A DNA stretch of 64,000 bases, taken from NCBI RefSeq assembly GCF_001904615.1, contig NZ_MRBY01000007.1, positions 59,930 to 123,929 of the forward strand, written 5' to 3'. The notes under the pieces are model-generated. The model searched no databases. It saw only the letters and a program-made list of their open reading frames with translations, and was not told the origin of the DNA. The stretch's first letter is position 1. The number at the start of each line of letters is the position of its first letter. Positions 25,951 through 35,299 of this stretch are shown one piece after another. This DNA is from [Limnothrix rosea] IAM M-220. GTDB taxonomy: Bacteria > Cyanobacteriota > Cyanobacteriia > Cyanobacteriales > MRBY01. Both the position numbers and the translations under genes were made by a program.

Positions 25951-28104
25951 CTAACTGATTTTTTCTGGAGTTTGAGCTAGGGATTGCAACCATTGGGCAC
26001 GAACTAACCGGATAGCATCATAGCTGAATTTTTCGTTGAGGTGTGTACGAATTTTACTGAGAGACTCATGACCCACTGCGGCGATCGCCCCCCTAATTTC
26101 TTCCTGAGCTTTTCGGGTCACAATCCGATCTAGCTCAACCATTTCCCCATTTTCGATTAGATCCGCGAGGTGCTTGTTGATCGTGCCAGCAGTCAGACTA
26201 CGTTGCTTAGCGATTTCAGGGACAGAAAGATTTTGTTGGAATAGTTGCAACGTGAAAATATGACTTTCAGAAACCTTGGGTTTAGAGGACGGTTGCGATC
26301 GGCAAAACTCTTTAATTTTGTTGAGGAACGGTTCGCCATAACGTTGGGTTTTCGCAATAGTCACCCCAGAAATTTGCATAAAATCAGCACGGGTTTGGGG
26401 ACGTTTTTTTGCCATTTTCCTCAGGGTTGAATCCGAAAAAATCATGTAGGGCGCAACCCAATTCACATCCGCGAGGTGCTTCCGCAGACGACGCAACTCT
26501 TCGAAAAGCATCTCCACATCCAGTCGGCTGGCGCTAACACCCAAAATCTCTTCTGCCGATTTACGGCGCTCTACCGCAATCTTGACTTCCCGTTGTTTCC
26601 GCAGAATTTCCCAGCTCAAAGCATTCAGTTTTAGGACACGGTAGCCATCACTGGTTTCTGCCATTAAGCCCTGATGCAACAGCGATCGCCCCAGATTTTT
26701 CCATTCATCCTTCGTGTGATCGCGCCCAATGCCGTAGGTTGATAATTCATGGTGGCGATTTTGCAAAATCTTTTCGCGCCGAGACCCTTTCAGTACATCG
26801 ATAATGTAGGACATGCCATAGCGTTCCCGACAGCGGGCGACACAGGATAAGAATTTCTGCGCCTCAATCGTCCAATCTTCAATGGGTTTCGGATTTTTGC
26901 AGTTATCACAAGCGCCACAATTGCCGACAAAACTTTCCCCGAAATAACTCAGCTGAATCGTCCGCCGACATTCGATGCCCTCAGCATAATCGATCATTTT
27001 TTGGAGCTGCTGGTAGGCTACCCGTTTTTCGTTTTCGTCATCTTTCAGTTCAATAAAATACTCAGCCCGCTTAATATCGCCGGGACTATAGAGCAACGCA
27101 CAATTTGCGGGTTCATTATCACGCCCTGCCCGCCCTGATTCTTGGTAATATCGCTCCAAATTTCCGGGTAAATCATAGTGCACCACAAAGCGCACATCCG
27201 GTTTATTGATGCCCATCCCAAAGGCAATGGTTGCAACGATAACAGGTACATCATCCCGAATAAATTGATCCTGATGACTCGCCCGTAGCTTGTCGGACAT
27301 GCCCGCATGGTACGGCAAAGCATTTACACCGTCGTTTTTGAGGCGATCGCTAATGTCATCGACTTTTTTACGGCTCGAACAATAAATAATCCCCGATTTA
27401 CCCCGATGTTTGCGGACATATTTCAGCACCTGATCATAACTGCGGCTAGTCTTGGGAATGACCTCATAGTAGAGATTTGGGCGATTAAAACTGGTGCAAT
27501 GGAAGCTCGGTGTGTGCAGCGCTAATTGCGTGATGATATCTTGCCGAACCCGTTCCGTCGCCGTCGCAGTGAATGCGTGACAGGGAACTTGGGGATAGTT
27601 ACGCCGCAATCGTGCGAGTTGCCGATATTCTGGCCGAAAATCGTGACCCCATTCCGAGACACAGTGGGCTTCATCGACGACAAAGCCGGACAGCCCCACA
27701 GAGTTGGTGACATCATTGAGAAATTCTTGAAATCCCTCATTGAATAATCTTTCGGGGGCAACATAAAGCAACTTGATTTTGCCGTTAAATATCGCTTGGA
27801 TCCGCGATCGCGCTTGGTCTAAATTAAGGGTGCTATTGAGAAACGTTGCGCCAATACCATTGTCCGTTAGGGAATCCACCTGATCTTGCATTAGGGCGAT
27901 CAATGGCGAAATGACAATTGTTAATCCCGATTTCAGCAGCGCCGGTAATTGAAAACAAATGGATTTTCCTGCACCCGTCGGCATCAAGGCCAGCACATCG
28001 CGATTTTGTAGGGCGGCTTCAATGACTGTTTTTTGCCCCGGACGAAATGACTCGTACCCAAAGAAGTGTTTAAGAGCCGCTTCTAGGGTAGGAAATTGGG
28101 TCAT
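25951..28104 (-). CDS. recQ: ATP-dependent DNA helicase RecQ
   Basis: 717 residues. Helicase motifs: MPTGAGKSICFQLPALL (Walker A), VVDEAHCVSEWGHDFRPEY (DEAH box), FTATAT (motif III) and HYDLPGNLERYYQESGRAGRD (motif VI). A zinc-binding segment with GNCGACDNCK follows, then the winged-helix RQC region. An HRDC-like domain is at about 525-600 (RKMAKKRPQTRADFMQISGV), and a C-terminal helix-turn-helix (LSVPEIAKQRSLTAGTINKHLADLI) completes it. It unwinds recombination and replication intermediates. Its 3' end has been duplicated upstream of Uma2 copy 3. Confidence 0.95.
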   Translation of the reverse strand: MTQFPTLEAALKHFFGYESFRPGQKTVIEAALQNRDVLALMPTGAGKSICFQLPALLKSGLTIVISPLIALMQDQVDSLTDNGIGATFLNSTLNLDQARSRIQAIFNGKIKLLYVAPERLFNEGFQEFLNDVTNSVGLSGFVVDEAHCVSEWGHDFRPEYRQLARLRRNYPQVPCHAFTATATERVRQDIITQLALHTPSFHCTSFNRPNLYYEVIPKTSRSYDQVLKYVRKHRGKSGIIYCSSRKKVDDISDRLKNDGVNALPYHAGMSDKLRASHQDQFIRDDVPVIVATIAFGMGINKPDVRFVVHYDLPGNLERYYQESGRAGRDNEPANCALLYSPGDIKRAEYFIELKDDENEKRVAYQQLQKMIDYAEGIECRRTIQLSYFGESFVGNCGACDNCKNPKPIEDWTIEAQKFLSCVARCRERYGMSYIIDVLKGSRREKILQNRHHELSTYGIGRDHTKDEWKNLGRSLLHQGLMAETSDGYRVLKLNALSWEILRKQREVKIAVERRKSAEEILGVSASRLDVEMLFEELRRLRKHLADVNWVAPYMIFSDSTLRKMAKKRPQTRADFMQISGVTIAKTQRYGEPFLNKIKEFCRSQPSSKPKVSESHIFTLQLFQQNLSVPEIAKQRSLTAGTINKHLADLIENGEMVELDRIVTRKAQEEIRGAIAAVGHESLSKIRTHLNEKFSYDAIRLVRAQWLQSLAQTPEKIS

Positions 28105-28551
28105 GGACTAGGTATTAGGCGTTGTGAGCAAGGGAAATCAGAGAATGTTGCGTATCTGGGAAGCAACCTTTTATAGCTCCATCTTACGCTGTGCTAGACC
28201 ACTTTTTGGCGACAAATGAATAGCAAGGTCTCGGACTTATGTTTGTTCGGAAATGTTGGCGATCGCCTAACACCAGACCAAGCTTTCCAGCCAAAATCGA
28301 GGGAGAATATATGCAACTAGCGACAATGGGCACATTTATTTTTTTACCAAGAATATCCCATGCATCACCTGCCACACATTTATGGTGATGCAAGAGCAAC
28401 CCTCGTTGGGGACACAGGACTTTCTATACTTGAAAGCTTATATCTCCATAAAAAAAGAGAGGGTCATTCGGCGATCGCCTCTTCTTTGTGCCAAACTCTG
28501 CACACTAAGCCATAATTTTTTGCCAGCAACGGTAAACTCAAAAATTTCGAC
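28105..28551. other. 447-bp spacer between recQ and the cupin gene
   Basis: No convincing protein gene. A 25-codon frame at about 28311 (MQLATMGTFIFLPRIS...) follows GAGGGAGA, a passable ribosome site, but has no similarity I recognise. Near 28450-28490, AAGAGAGGGTCATTCGGCGATCGCCTCTTC can fold around a HIP1 site. The recQ promoter should lie near 28110-28190. Confidence 0.4.
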
Positions 28552-29049
28552 ATGAATAAGCAGGACATCATCAACCTTCTCAACCTCGAACCCCACATCG
28601 AAGGTGGTTATTTTCGGGAAACCTATCGCGATGAAACAACGATGATGACAGAACGAGACGGCGGCGATCGCCCCTTACTCACCTCAATTTATTACCTACT
28701 GACCGACGACAGACCCATCGATTATTTTCATCAAAATAGATCGCCGATTATGCACTATTTCCACAGTGGATCTGCGATCACCTATCACCTGATCACCCCC
28801 GCAGGCGAATGGCAAACCATTAAACTCGGTCTCAACATTACCGCAGGAGAAGTCCCCCAATTACTCGTGCCCAGCGGCCACTGGAAAACCGCAATCCTTG
28901 AAGAAGGTGAATACGGACTACTCGGAGAATCCGTTGCTCCCGGTTTTGACTATCGCGACATGAAAGTTGCCACACTCAACGAACTCACCCAGCTCTATCC
29001 CCAACACCAAAAACGATTAGTCTCGTATATCCACCCAGAAAAGACGTAA
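28552..29049 (+). CDS. Cupin-fold DUF985 protein
   Basis: 165 residues. LEPHIEGGYFRETYRDE at the start, LLTSIYYLLTDDRPIDYFHQNRSPIMHYFHSGSAI in the middle, and GLLGESVAPGFDYRDMKVATLNEL near the end are the hallmark blocks of the DUF985 cupin family. These proteins are single-domain beta barrels of uncertain enzymatic role; some relatives act on sugars. No partner gene is adjacent. Confidence 0.85.
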   Translation: MNKQDIINLLNLEPHIEGGYFRETYRDETTMMTERDGGDRPLLTSIYYLLTDDRPIDYFHQNRSPIMHYFHSGSAITYHLITPAGEWQTIKLGLNITAGEVPQLLVPSGHWKTAILEEGEYGLLGESVAPGFDYRDMKVATLNELTQLYPQHQKRLVSYIHPEKT

Positions 29050-29155
29050 AAAAAGATAATAATATTACGTCTGCCACAGATGATTTGGAGTAAAGTATTT
29101 TGCATACTAAGAAAGCCGCACCATAGAGAAGATCTACTGTCTTGAACTTACCCCC

Positions 29156-30808
29156 ATGCCCTACCTCATCCGCAACACTGGTGAATCTTCTGGCGAACAG
29201 CATCAGTTGCAAGCCGGGGTAAATTCAGTTGGTCGCGCCATAGGGAATACCGTTGTAATTGTCGATGACAGCATTTCACGCCGCCACGCTGAGATCGAAA
29301 TTTCCTTTGATCATGTTTTAGTGCGAGACCTTAAAAGCCTCAACCATACCTTTGTCAATGGCCAACTGATCATGGAAAAACGTCTCCGTAACGGTGATCT
29401 ATTGCGCTGCGGCAATGTGGAGTTTCGCTTTGTCGACCTGCGCCCACCCTTACCCAATGCCACAATCCCACCTACGGAAGAAGCGGAGGAAAACTCTAGC
29501 TCGTTTATTCAAACCATCAATCCCCAAGCAACGAGCATTAAAATTAAGGAGCTACTCACTGAAAAAAATCAGGGTCAGCCTTCGGTCTTACGTCTACGGC
29601 AAGCCGATGAGGGGCAACGCGCCCTCGACAAACTCAATATTTTGTTGGAAATTGCGAAGGAACTATCGTCGCCCGATGAGCCAGAAAATTTACTCCAAAA
29701 AATTCTTGATTTGCTCTTTGAGATTATGAGCGTTGATCGGGCCGCCATTTTACTCAAAAATCCCCAAACAAATCAGCTGGATTGTAAAGCTATTAAACTC
29801 CGGAACCCGACGCAAAAGAGTACGCGATTTTATAGCCAAAAAATCACTGATTATGTTTTTGAGAAAGGGGAAGGTATTTTAACTTCTGATGCCCGGGTTG
29901 ATCAGCGCTTTGGCCGTTCAGAATCGATTTTGTTTCAATCTATTCACGCTTCCATGTGTGTGCCCCTCAAACCCCGCGAAGATGTGATTGGGGTGCTGTA
30001 TGTGGATAATCTTAGTCTTGTGAATCTCTACACCGATGAGGATATGAGTTTTCTGGCGGCACTGGGCAATCAGGCGGCGATCGCCATCGAAAATAATTTG
30101 CTTTTTAAACAAATTCAAGCAGAGGCGGTGATGCGGGATAAGCTTGAACGTTTTTTCCCCCAAGCTGTCTCGAAAAAAATTAAAGAAACTGAACGATTAG
30201 GGATTATTGAAACTGAAGTTACGGCGCTATTTGCAGATATTAGTGGCTTTACGCGCATGTCTTCGACGATGGAACCACGCCAAATTATCACCATGCTGAA
30301 TGAATATTTTCAGGTGATGGTTGAGGACATTGTCTTTGAATATGAAGGGACGTTAGAAAAGTATATCGGTGATGCGTTATTTGCCATTTGGGGTGCACCC
30401 TACCGTCGTCCCAATGATCCCCAGCTTGCTGTCCAAGCGGCCATCGATATGCAGTGGGCGGTCACCAAGCTCAACCGTAAGTGGATTCGCGAGGGCAAAG
30501 AACCGATTTCTATTCACATTGGTTTAAATACTGGGGATGTGGCAGCGGGTAATATTGGCTCGCAACGGCTAATTCAATACGCGGCGATCGGTGACACCAC
30601 GAACGTTACTAGCCGCATTTGTAATGTGGCACAGGCAGGAGAAATCATCCTTTCTGACACGACCCACCAGCGTCTACTGGGCTTAAATTTACCCTTTGAA
30701 GCGCTACCGCCGACTAAGGTGAAGGGCAAAGATGAGCCACTCACGCTCTATAGGCTCTGCTGGAAAGAGATTTCCATTGGCGCAACAAAACCAATGCAGC
30801 CGAGTTAG
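29156..30808 (+). CDS. FHA-GAF-adenylate cyclase (class III)
   Basis: 550 residues with three soluble modules. An FHA domain spans ~1-95 (SVGRAIGNTVVIVDDSISRRHAEIEI, SLNHTFVNG), which would bind phosphothreonine. A GAF domain spans ~165-325 (DLLFEIMSVDRAAILL, MCVPLKPREDVIGVLYVDN). A class III cyclase domain spans ~340-540 (FADISGFTRMSSTM, EKYIGDALFAIWGAP, IQYAAIGDTTNVTSRI). The EKYIGDA lysine typical of adenylate cyclases is present, unlike in the cyclase at 22164. Likely makes cAMP in response to a phospho-signal and a small ligand or light cue. Confidence 0.93.
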   Translation: MPYLIRNTGESSGEQHQLQAGVNSVGRAIGNTVVIVDDSISRRHAEIEISFDHVLVRDLKSLNHTFVNGQLIMEKRLRNGDLLRCGNVEFRFVDLRPPLPNATIPPTEEAEENSSSFIQTINPQATSIKIKELLTEKNQGQPSVLRLRQADEGQRALDKLNILLEIAKELSSPDEPENLLQKILDLLFEIMSVDRAAILLKNPQTNQLDCKAIKLRNPTQKSTRFYSQKITDYVFEKGEGILTSDARVDQRFGRSESILFQSIHASMCVPLKPREDVIGVLYVDNLSLVNLYTDEDMSFLAALGNQAAIAIENNLLFKQIQAEAVMRDKLERFFPQAVSKKIKETERLGIIETEVTALFADISGFTRMSSTMEPRQIITMLNEYFQVMVEDIVFEYEGTLEKYIGDALFAIWGAPYRRPNDPQLAVQAAIDMQWAVTKLNRKWIREGKEPISIHIGLNTGDVAAGNIGSQRLIQYAAIGDTTNVTSRICNVAQAGEIILSDTTHQRLLGLNLPFEALPPTKVKGKDEPLTLYRLCWKEISIGATKPMQPS

Positions 30809-30820
30809 GGTTCGGGTAAT

Positions 30821-30845
30821 AAAAAAAGAGATAAAGAATTATCCC
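30821..30845 (-). terminator. Intrinsic terminator of chlM
   Basis: On the minus strand GGGATAA-TTCT-TTATCTC forms a 7-bp stem (one G-U pair) followed by TTTTTTT. It begins about 45 bp after the chlM stop. Confidence 0.7.
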
Positions 30846-30890
30846 TTAAATCCAAAAATAAAAAATATTGCTTAGTTACTTTTCTTTGGC

Positions 30891-31589
30891 TTACCGTAGT
30901 CGCACGGCCTCAATGAGACGGGAATAGTAAAAGCTCGTGCTGGTCATCTCTGTGCGGGCGATCGCAAAGCCATTATCGATCAGAATATTACGAATATCGC
31001 GTTCTCGATGCTGATAGGCACGTGTTGTTTTGCTAGGTCCGGGGAAAAATTCACCAATCTTTTTTAGCACAGTTAGGTACGGTGTCTTCGGGGCAAAGCT
31101 CAGGATCAAACGATCCTCACTCAGGGAAGCAAGGTGAGCAATCATCTGCGCCGCATCCTCTGTGGGGTAATGGATCAAAACATCGAGACAAATAACCGTG
31201 TTGTACTTCCCAGAGATACTTTCGAGATCCTTGGCTTCGAATGTAAGGGTGGGTGTGTCGCCGAATTTTGCCTTGGCTCGTTCTGCGCCTTCGCCTGCCA
31301 TTTTTTCGGAAATGTCGCTAGCGTAAATGGAGCGAGCACCCATTTCGTGGAGGGGAATACTCAGACTGCCGACACCGCAACCTGCATCGCAAATACTGCG
31401 TAGTGGTAAATTTTGGTCGGCCTTAAGCCATGCCAATACTTTATCGATAGTTTGCTGGTGGCCAATGCGAATATCTGCTTGTACTTTATTGACATCACCA
31501 TCGCCATAAATACGCCGCCAGCGGTCAAATCCCTTGGCATTAAAGTAGTCTTTAACGATAGTTTTGTCGTTGTTAGCGGTGGTGGTCAT
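30891..31589 (-). CDS. chlM: Magnesium protoporphyrin IX methyltransferase
   Basis: SAM-dependent methylation of Mg-protoporphyrin IX in chlorophyll synthesis. 232 residues, usual length. KDYFNAKGFDRWRRIYGDGDVNKVQADIRIGH is a family block at the N-terminus. ICDAGCGVGSLSIPL is the SAM-binding motif I, and YNTVICLDVLIHYP is motif II. C-terminal FFPGPSKTTRAYQHRERDI is also conserved. It follows a CYTH gene at about 60 bp on the same strand. Other chl genes are not in the window. Confidence 0.93.
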   Translation of the reverse strand: MTTTANNDKTIVKDYFNAKGFDRWRRIYGDGDVNKVQADIRIGHQQTIDKVLAWLKADQNLPLRSICDAGCGVGSLSIPLHEMGARSIYASDISEKMAGEGAERAKAKFGDTPTLTFEAKDLESISGKYNTVICLDVLIHYPTEDAAQMIAHLASLSEDRLILSFAPKTPYLTVLKKIGEFFPGPSKTTRAYQHRERDIRNILIDNGFAIARTEMTSTSFYYSRLIEAVRLR

Positions 31590-31648
31590 GGGAAATTTGG
31601 AATAAAAAAAAGTTTGTTATTGGTTAAACAATGTACCAGCTTTGGGAA

Positions 31649-32137
31649 TCACTTTCCCTGTTGTTCCGTTGCTGTCCACTGACAAAAGGGATGGCTAACA
31701 AGGTTGGCGTTGTAGTAGCGCGATAGGTGGGTTACTTCTAAGCCAATCCAAGGGGGGAGGGGAAATGGTTGGTTTTCAAATTGCAGTTCGATTTCGGCCA
31801 CAATTAAGCCTGTGTTTTCACCAAAAAATTCGTCAATTTCCCAAATAAAGTCTCCGAGGGGGATACGATAACGTTTTTTCTCAACTTGAGGGCGATCGCC
31901 CAAATGATCAAGCATGGTGATCGCATCGGCTTTCGGTATCGAGTATTCGTATTCGAGGCGAGAAATGCCTGTCGTTTTACCTTTAATCGTTAAAATCCCC
32001 TGTTCTCCGGCTAAACGGACGCGTACTGTTCGTTCGGGTTGACGTTGTAGATAGCCTTGGCGATAGTAAATGCCCTCCGCTAACCCTCGCCAGCGATCGC
32101 CGATCACTAAAAATTTCCGTTCAATTTCCTGAGCCAT
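31649..32137 (-). CDS. CYTH domain (adenylate cyclase/thiamine triphosphatase-like) protein
   Basis: 162 residues starting MAQEIERKFLVIGDRW, the ExExK signature of CYTH proteins. Further triphosphate-tunnel residues appear in ERTVRVRLAGEQGILTIKG, SRLEYEYSIP, KKRYRIPLGDFIWEIDEF and GLIVAEIELQFENQPFPLPPW. Bacterial members with this layout are mostly inorganic triphosphatases; cyclase activity is less likely. The exact substrate is not determinable. It is probably co-transcribed with chlM. Confidence 0.9.
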   Translation of the reverse strand: MAQEIERKFLVIGDRWRGLAEGIYYRQGYLQRQPERTVRVRLAGEQGILTIKGKTTGISRLEYEYSIPKADAITMLDHLGDRPQVEKKRYRIPLGDFIWEIDEFFGENTGLIVAEIELQFENQPFPLPPWIGLEVTHLSRYYNANLVSHPFCQWTATEQQGK

Positions 32138-32198
32138 CTCTCTAAATAGTTCTCTAAAGTCGTTGAGTTAAATGTCAGACAAAACCCTAGGCACAATC

Positions 32199-33554
32199 CT
32201 AAGCAAAAACCACTTGATTACGGCCTTGGTACTTAGCACGATAGAGGGCTTCATCGGCCTTCCCAATGAGCTGGCGAGGCGTTGTCACCGAACTTTCTGG
32301 CATGACAATATAGCCTCCAAAGCTCACGGTGACATGGTCTGCGGTCTGGGAACGGGCGTGGGGAATGGCAGCTTCTTGAATGGCTTGCCACACCTGTTGA
32401 ATCTTTAGAGCAGCGGCATCCGGCGATCGCCCCGGCAAAATAATGGCAAATTCTTCGCCGCCGTAACGCGCCACAAAATCCGTTGAGTCGGTGAGTGTTT
32501 GCCTAAAAATATTGGCCAGTTTAACCAAACAATTGTCCCCAGCCACATGACCGTAATAGTCGTTATAGGCTTTGAAATGATCCACATCGCACAAAAACAT
32601 CGATAAATATTTTCCTTTTTTACGAGCTTCTGCCAGATGATATTTCAAATAGGTATCAAAGCGCCGCCGATTGGCAATTTGTGTCAACCCATCTAGATCC
32701 GCTAACCGTTTCAGGGCACTATTGGCATGTTGTAGCTGTGACTCTACCCGCTTGCGATCTGTAATGTCGTTGGACAAAGACAAGAGACATTCTTCGCCAT
32801 TAATCCAAATAATTTCACAGGACAAAATCGCTGTATGAATGGTGCCGTGCTTGGTGCGAAATTCAAATTCGTGATTTTTCACCCGGCGATCGCGACGAAT
32901 TAAATCAAACAACCGATCACGGTCTGCCAAATTTACCCACAAATTTAACTCAACAGCATTTTTGCCAATAATTTCCCCCGTGGTATAACCTGTCACCTGA
33001 CAAAAGCTATCGTTTACCTCTATATGACGGCCATCACTCAATAGCGTGATGGTGGAGGGGTTGGGACTAGAATAAAAAGCTTTGCCAAATTTCTCCTCGG
33101 CCAGTTTGAGACGTTCTTCGGCCAGTTGACGACGAAAAATTTCCCCTTGGAGAAACTCCTCTTGCTCTATCAGACGTCGGTTGAGGGCTTGGGTACGCAG
33201 ATGTATCCTAAACCGCATCAAGAGTTCAAAATTGACGCATGGCTCTGCGATATAGTCATCAAAACCAAGTTCGAGGGCTTTTGTTCGACGCTGAATATCT
33301 AATGCTTGATCAATGAGAATGAGGGGAATATGTCGGGTTACAGCATGGGATTTAAATGCAAAACATAACTGGTAGGTCTGAACCACCGATATGGATGTAT
33401 TACATAAAATTAATTCTGGTAATTTGGCGATCGCCTTAGTCAGAATGTCATCGTCCCCAGCAAAAGTTTGGATACAATACCCTTCCTGTCCTAAGGCCTG
33501 AGCAACGGAGGCTAAACCACCCGTATTGCCATCAATAACAAAAATGCAACCCAT
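32199..33554 (-). CDS. Diguanylate cyclase with degenerate receiver and PAS domains
   Basis: 451 residues. Residues ~1-125 look like a response-regulator receiver. However, the phosphoacceptor Asp is Asn (LILCNTSIS) and the conserved Lys is Glu (DYIAEPC), so phosphorylation is unlikely. A short coiled region precedes a PAS domain (~150-275, FYSSPNPSTITLLSDGRHIEVNDSFCQVTGY). The GGDEF domain (~285-451) has RYGGEEFAIILPG, an active-site variant normally competent for c-di-GMP synthesis. No RxxD inhibitory site is obvious before it. Confidence 0.9.
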   Translation of the reverse strand: MGCIFVIDGNTGGLASVAQALGQEGYCIQTFAGDDDILTKAIAKLPELILCNTSISVVQTYQLCFAFKSHAVTRHIPLILIDQALDIQRRTKALELGFDDYIAEPCVNFELLMRFRIHLRTQALNRRLIEQEEFLQGEIFRRQLAEERLKLAEEKFGKAFYSSPNPSTITLLSDGRHIEVNDSFCQVTGYTTGEIIGKNAVELNLWVNLADRDRLFDLIRRDRRVKNHEFEFRTKHGTIHTAILSCEIIWINGEECLLSLSNDITDRKRVESQLQHANSALKRLADLDGLTQIANRRRFDTYLKYHLAEARKKGKYLSMFLCDVDHFKAYNDYYGHVAGDNCLVKLANIFRQTLTDSTDFVARYGGEEFAIILPGRSPDAAALKIQQVWQAIQEAAIPHARSQTADHVTVSFGGYIVMPESSVTTPRQLIGKADEALYRAKYQGRNQVVFA

Positions 33555-33986
33555 CAGGAATGTGATCCCAAAATACTCAAAAATAAAGGCAATGACTTAC
33601 CTCAAATTGTGACACAAATCCCCTGAACTAATCGATGAGAATTCCTTAACAGAAAAAAAGCTAAAGCTATAAAAAAAATCATTATATTCAGAATATTCAG
33701 ATAAAAAATAAACCCATTTATCCCAAACTAAAATTCAGACTTATCCGAGCCATCACCCCCGGTCTACATTTAGTCTGCCCCCAAGACTTTTGAAGTTGGC
33801 GATCGCCACAACCAATACTAACTTTAAAAATTAGAGCGACAAATGAATAAACCAAAATCATTATTTCCGAAGCAATTCAAGATTTTATTTCTCGCTCCTC
33901 CAAAATCATTTGGCCTCACAAAACAAAAAAGGTGAGACGAATCCCACCCTCATATCAAAACAATTCAATGGAATAATTAGCGACCA
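33555..33986. other. 432-bp spacer between the GGDEF gene and ilvC
   Basis: A/T-rich, with no open frame of note. It contains the ilvC terminator at the ilvC end and presumably the GGDEF promoter near 33560-33650. Nothing else is recognised. Confidence 0.5.
33921..33948 (-). terminator. Intrinsic terminator of ilvC
   Basis: On the minus strand GGTGGGA-TTCG-TCTCACC is a 7-bp stem capped by a UUCG tetraloop, followed at once by TTTTTTG. It lies 38 bp after the ilvC stop, which is a textbook arrangement. Confidence 0.9.
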
Positions 33987-34982
33987 TTAATTGTCCTTGA
34001 GCCAGCTAAACATAGCCCGTAGATCCTTACCAACAACCTCAATGGGATGCTCAGCTTCACGGCGACGAATAGCCTTAAACTGTGCACCACCAGACTGATT
34101 TTCCAAAATGAAGTTACGAGCAAACTCACCAGACTGAATTTCGCTGAGAATTTTCTTCATCGCAGCTTTCGTATCAGCAGTCACAATGCGAGGACCACTC
34201 ATATAATCCCCATACTCAGCAGTCGTCGAGATGCTATCACGCATTTTCGCGAGGCCACCTTCAACCACAAGGTCAACAATGAGCTTGACTTCATGCAAAC
34301 ATTCAAAATAAGCCAATTCCGGCTGGTATCCCGCTTCAACAAGAGTCTCAAAACCAGCCTTAATTAATTCACTAAGACCACCACAGAGAACCGCCTGCTC
34401 ACCGAAAAGATCTGTTTCAGTCTCTTCACGGAACGTCGTTTCTAGGATGCCGCCGCGAGTCCCACCAATGCCTTTAGCATATGCCATTGCTAGATCACGG
34501 GCTTGACCACTAGCATCTTGATCAACGGCAAATAATGCAGGTACACCCTGACCTTGGGTATAGGTACGGCGCACGAGGTGACCAGGGCCTTTCGGCGCAA
34601 CCATAACGACATCAACATCTGCGGGAGGCACAATCTGACCGAAGTTGATATTAAAACCATGGGCAAAGGAGAGAATATCCCCTGCTTTGAGATTGGGAGC
34701 AATGTCGTTCGTGTAAACACGCTTTTGGACATCATCCGGCAGCAGGATCATCACCCAGTCCGCAGCCTTCGCAGCTTCTGCAACGGACAAGACCTTCAGA
34801 CCTTCAGCCTCGGCTTTTGCTTTGGACTTACTACCTTCATATAAACCCACAACAACATCGACGCCGCTTTCTTTGAGATTGAGGGCGTGGGCATGACCTT
34901 GGGAACCATAGCCAACAATGGCCACGGTTTTTCCATTTAAAAGATCTAAATTCGCGTCCGCATCATAATACATGCGAGCCAT
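33987..34982 (-). CDS. ilvC: Ketol-acid reductoisomerase
   Basis: NADPH-dependent second step of valine, leucine and isoleucine synthesis. From the ATG at 34982 the protein starts [37 protein letters not shown], typical for cyanobacteria, and is 331 residues long. [10 protein letters not shown] is the nucleotide-binding motif, and the metal-binding region [15 protein letters not shown] with [14 protein letters not shown] is intact. A frame six codons longer (35000) exists but is atypical. A UUCG terminator closes the gene. Confidence 0.96.
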   Translation of the reverse strand: MARMYYDADANLDLLNGKTVAIVGYGSQGHAHALNLKESGVDVVVGLYEGSKSKAKAEAEGLKVLSVAEAAKAADWVMILLPDDVQKRVYTNDIAPNLKAGDILSFAHGFNINFGQIVPPADVDVVMVAPKGPGHLVRRTYTQGQGVPALFAVDQDASGQARDLAMAYAKGIGGTRGGILETTFREETETDLFGEQAVLCGGLSELIKAGFETLVEAGYQPELAYFECLHEVKLIVDLVVEGGLAKMRDSISTTAEYGDYMSGPRIVTADTKAAMKKILSEIQSGEFARNFILENQSGGAQFKAIRRREAEHPIEVVGKDLRAMFSWLKDN

Positions 34983-35047
34983 AGGACAGTTCTCCGACAA
35001 AAATTACTAAATTACGAATATGTGTTAATGCATACTGCAAATTTTTC

Positions 35048-35053
35048 ATTATA
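35048..35053 (-). promoter_or_regulatory. Candidate -10 box for ilvC
   Basis: TATAAT on the minus strand lies 66 bp upstream of the chosen ilvC ATG. The matching -35 region is weak (AATAGA at 17 bp). The rest of the 317-bp divergent spacer between ilvC and map shows no gene. Confidence 0.4.
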
Positions 35054-35299
35054 GAGGATAGCTGTCTTTGTCTATTCGCACATATTCTTTTCTGGAGAAT
35101 TTCTCTCTGGATAGGTTTTTCAGGGACTCTTTTTACACTGACTGATTTAGTCAATAAAGGGGCGAAAGAAAAGGGTGAAGGGAATGGTCAGCGGCGATCG
35201 CCCCCTATTTCGTTAAACCCCTTAGCTTTAGGGACTGTTACAATAAACAAATTCAAAAAATATCGTGTATTCAGTTTTATTTAAGACTCACTAGATCCC

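Larger units (their letters stand above)
24449..26089. repeat. ~815-bp tandem duplication bounded by HIP1 sites
   Basis: Three GGCGATCGCC decamers at 24449-24458, 25267-25276 and 26080-26089 mark the limits. Unit 1 (24449-25266) and unit 2 (25267-26079) share order and sequence: CTATTTCACTGGAATTCTGG leader, a Uma2 gene, then a minus-strand recQ 3' end. The middle HIP1 is a hybrid: left of it is recQ text, right of it is the Uma2 leader. This is what unequal recombination between two HIP1 copies would leave. Confidence 0.85.

Noticed and set aside
28184..28399. 71-codon minus-strand frame upstream of recQ
   Set aside because: Cysteine- and histidine-rich random-looking product, no ribosome site, lies in the likely recQ promoter region.
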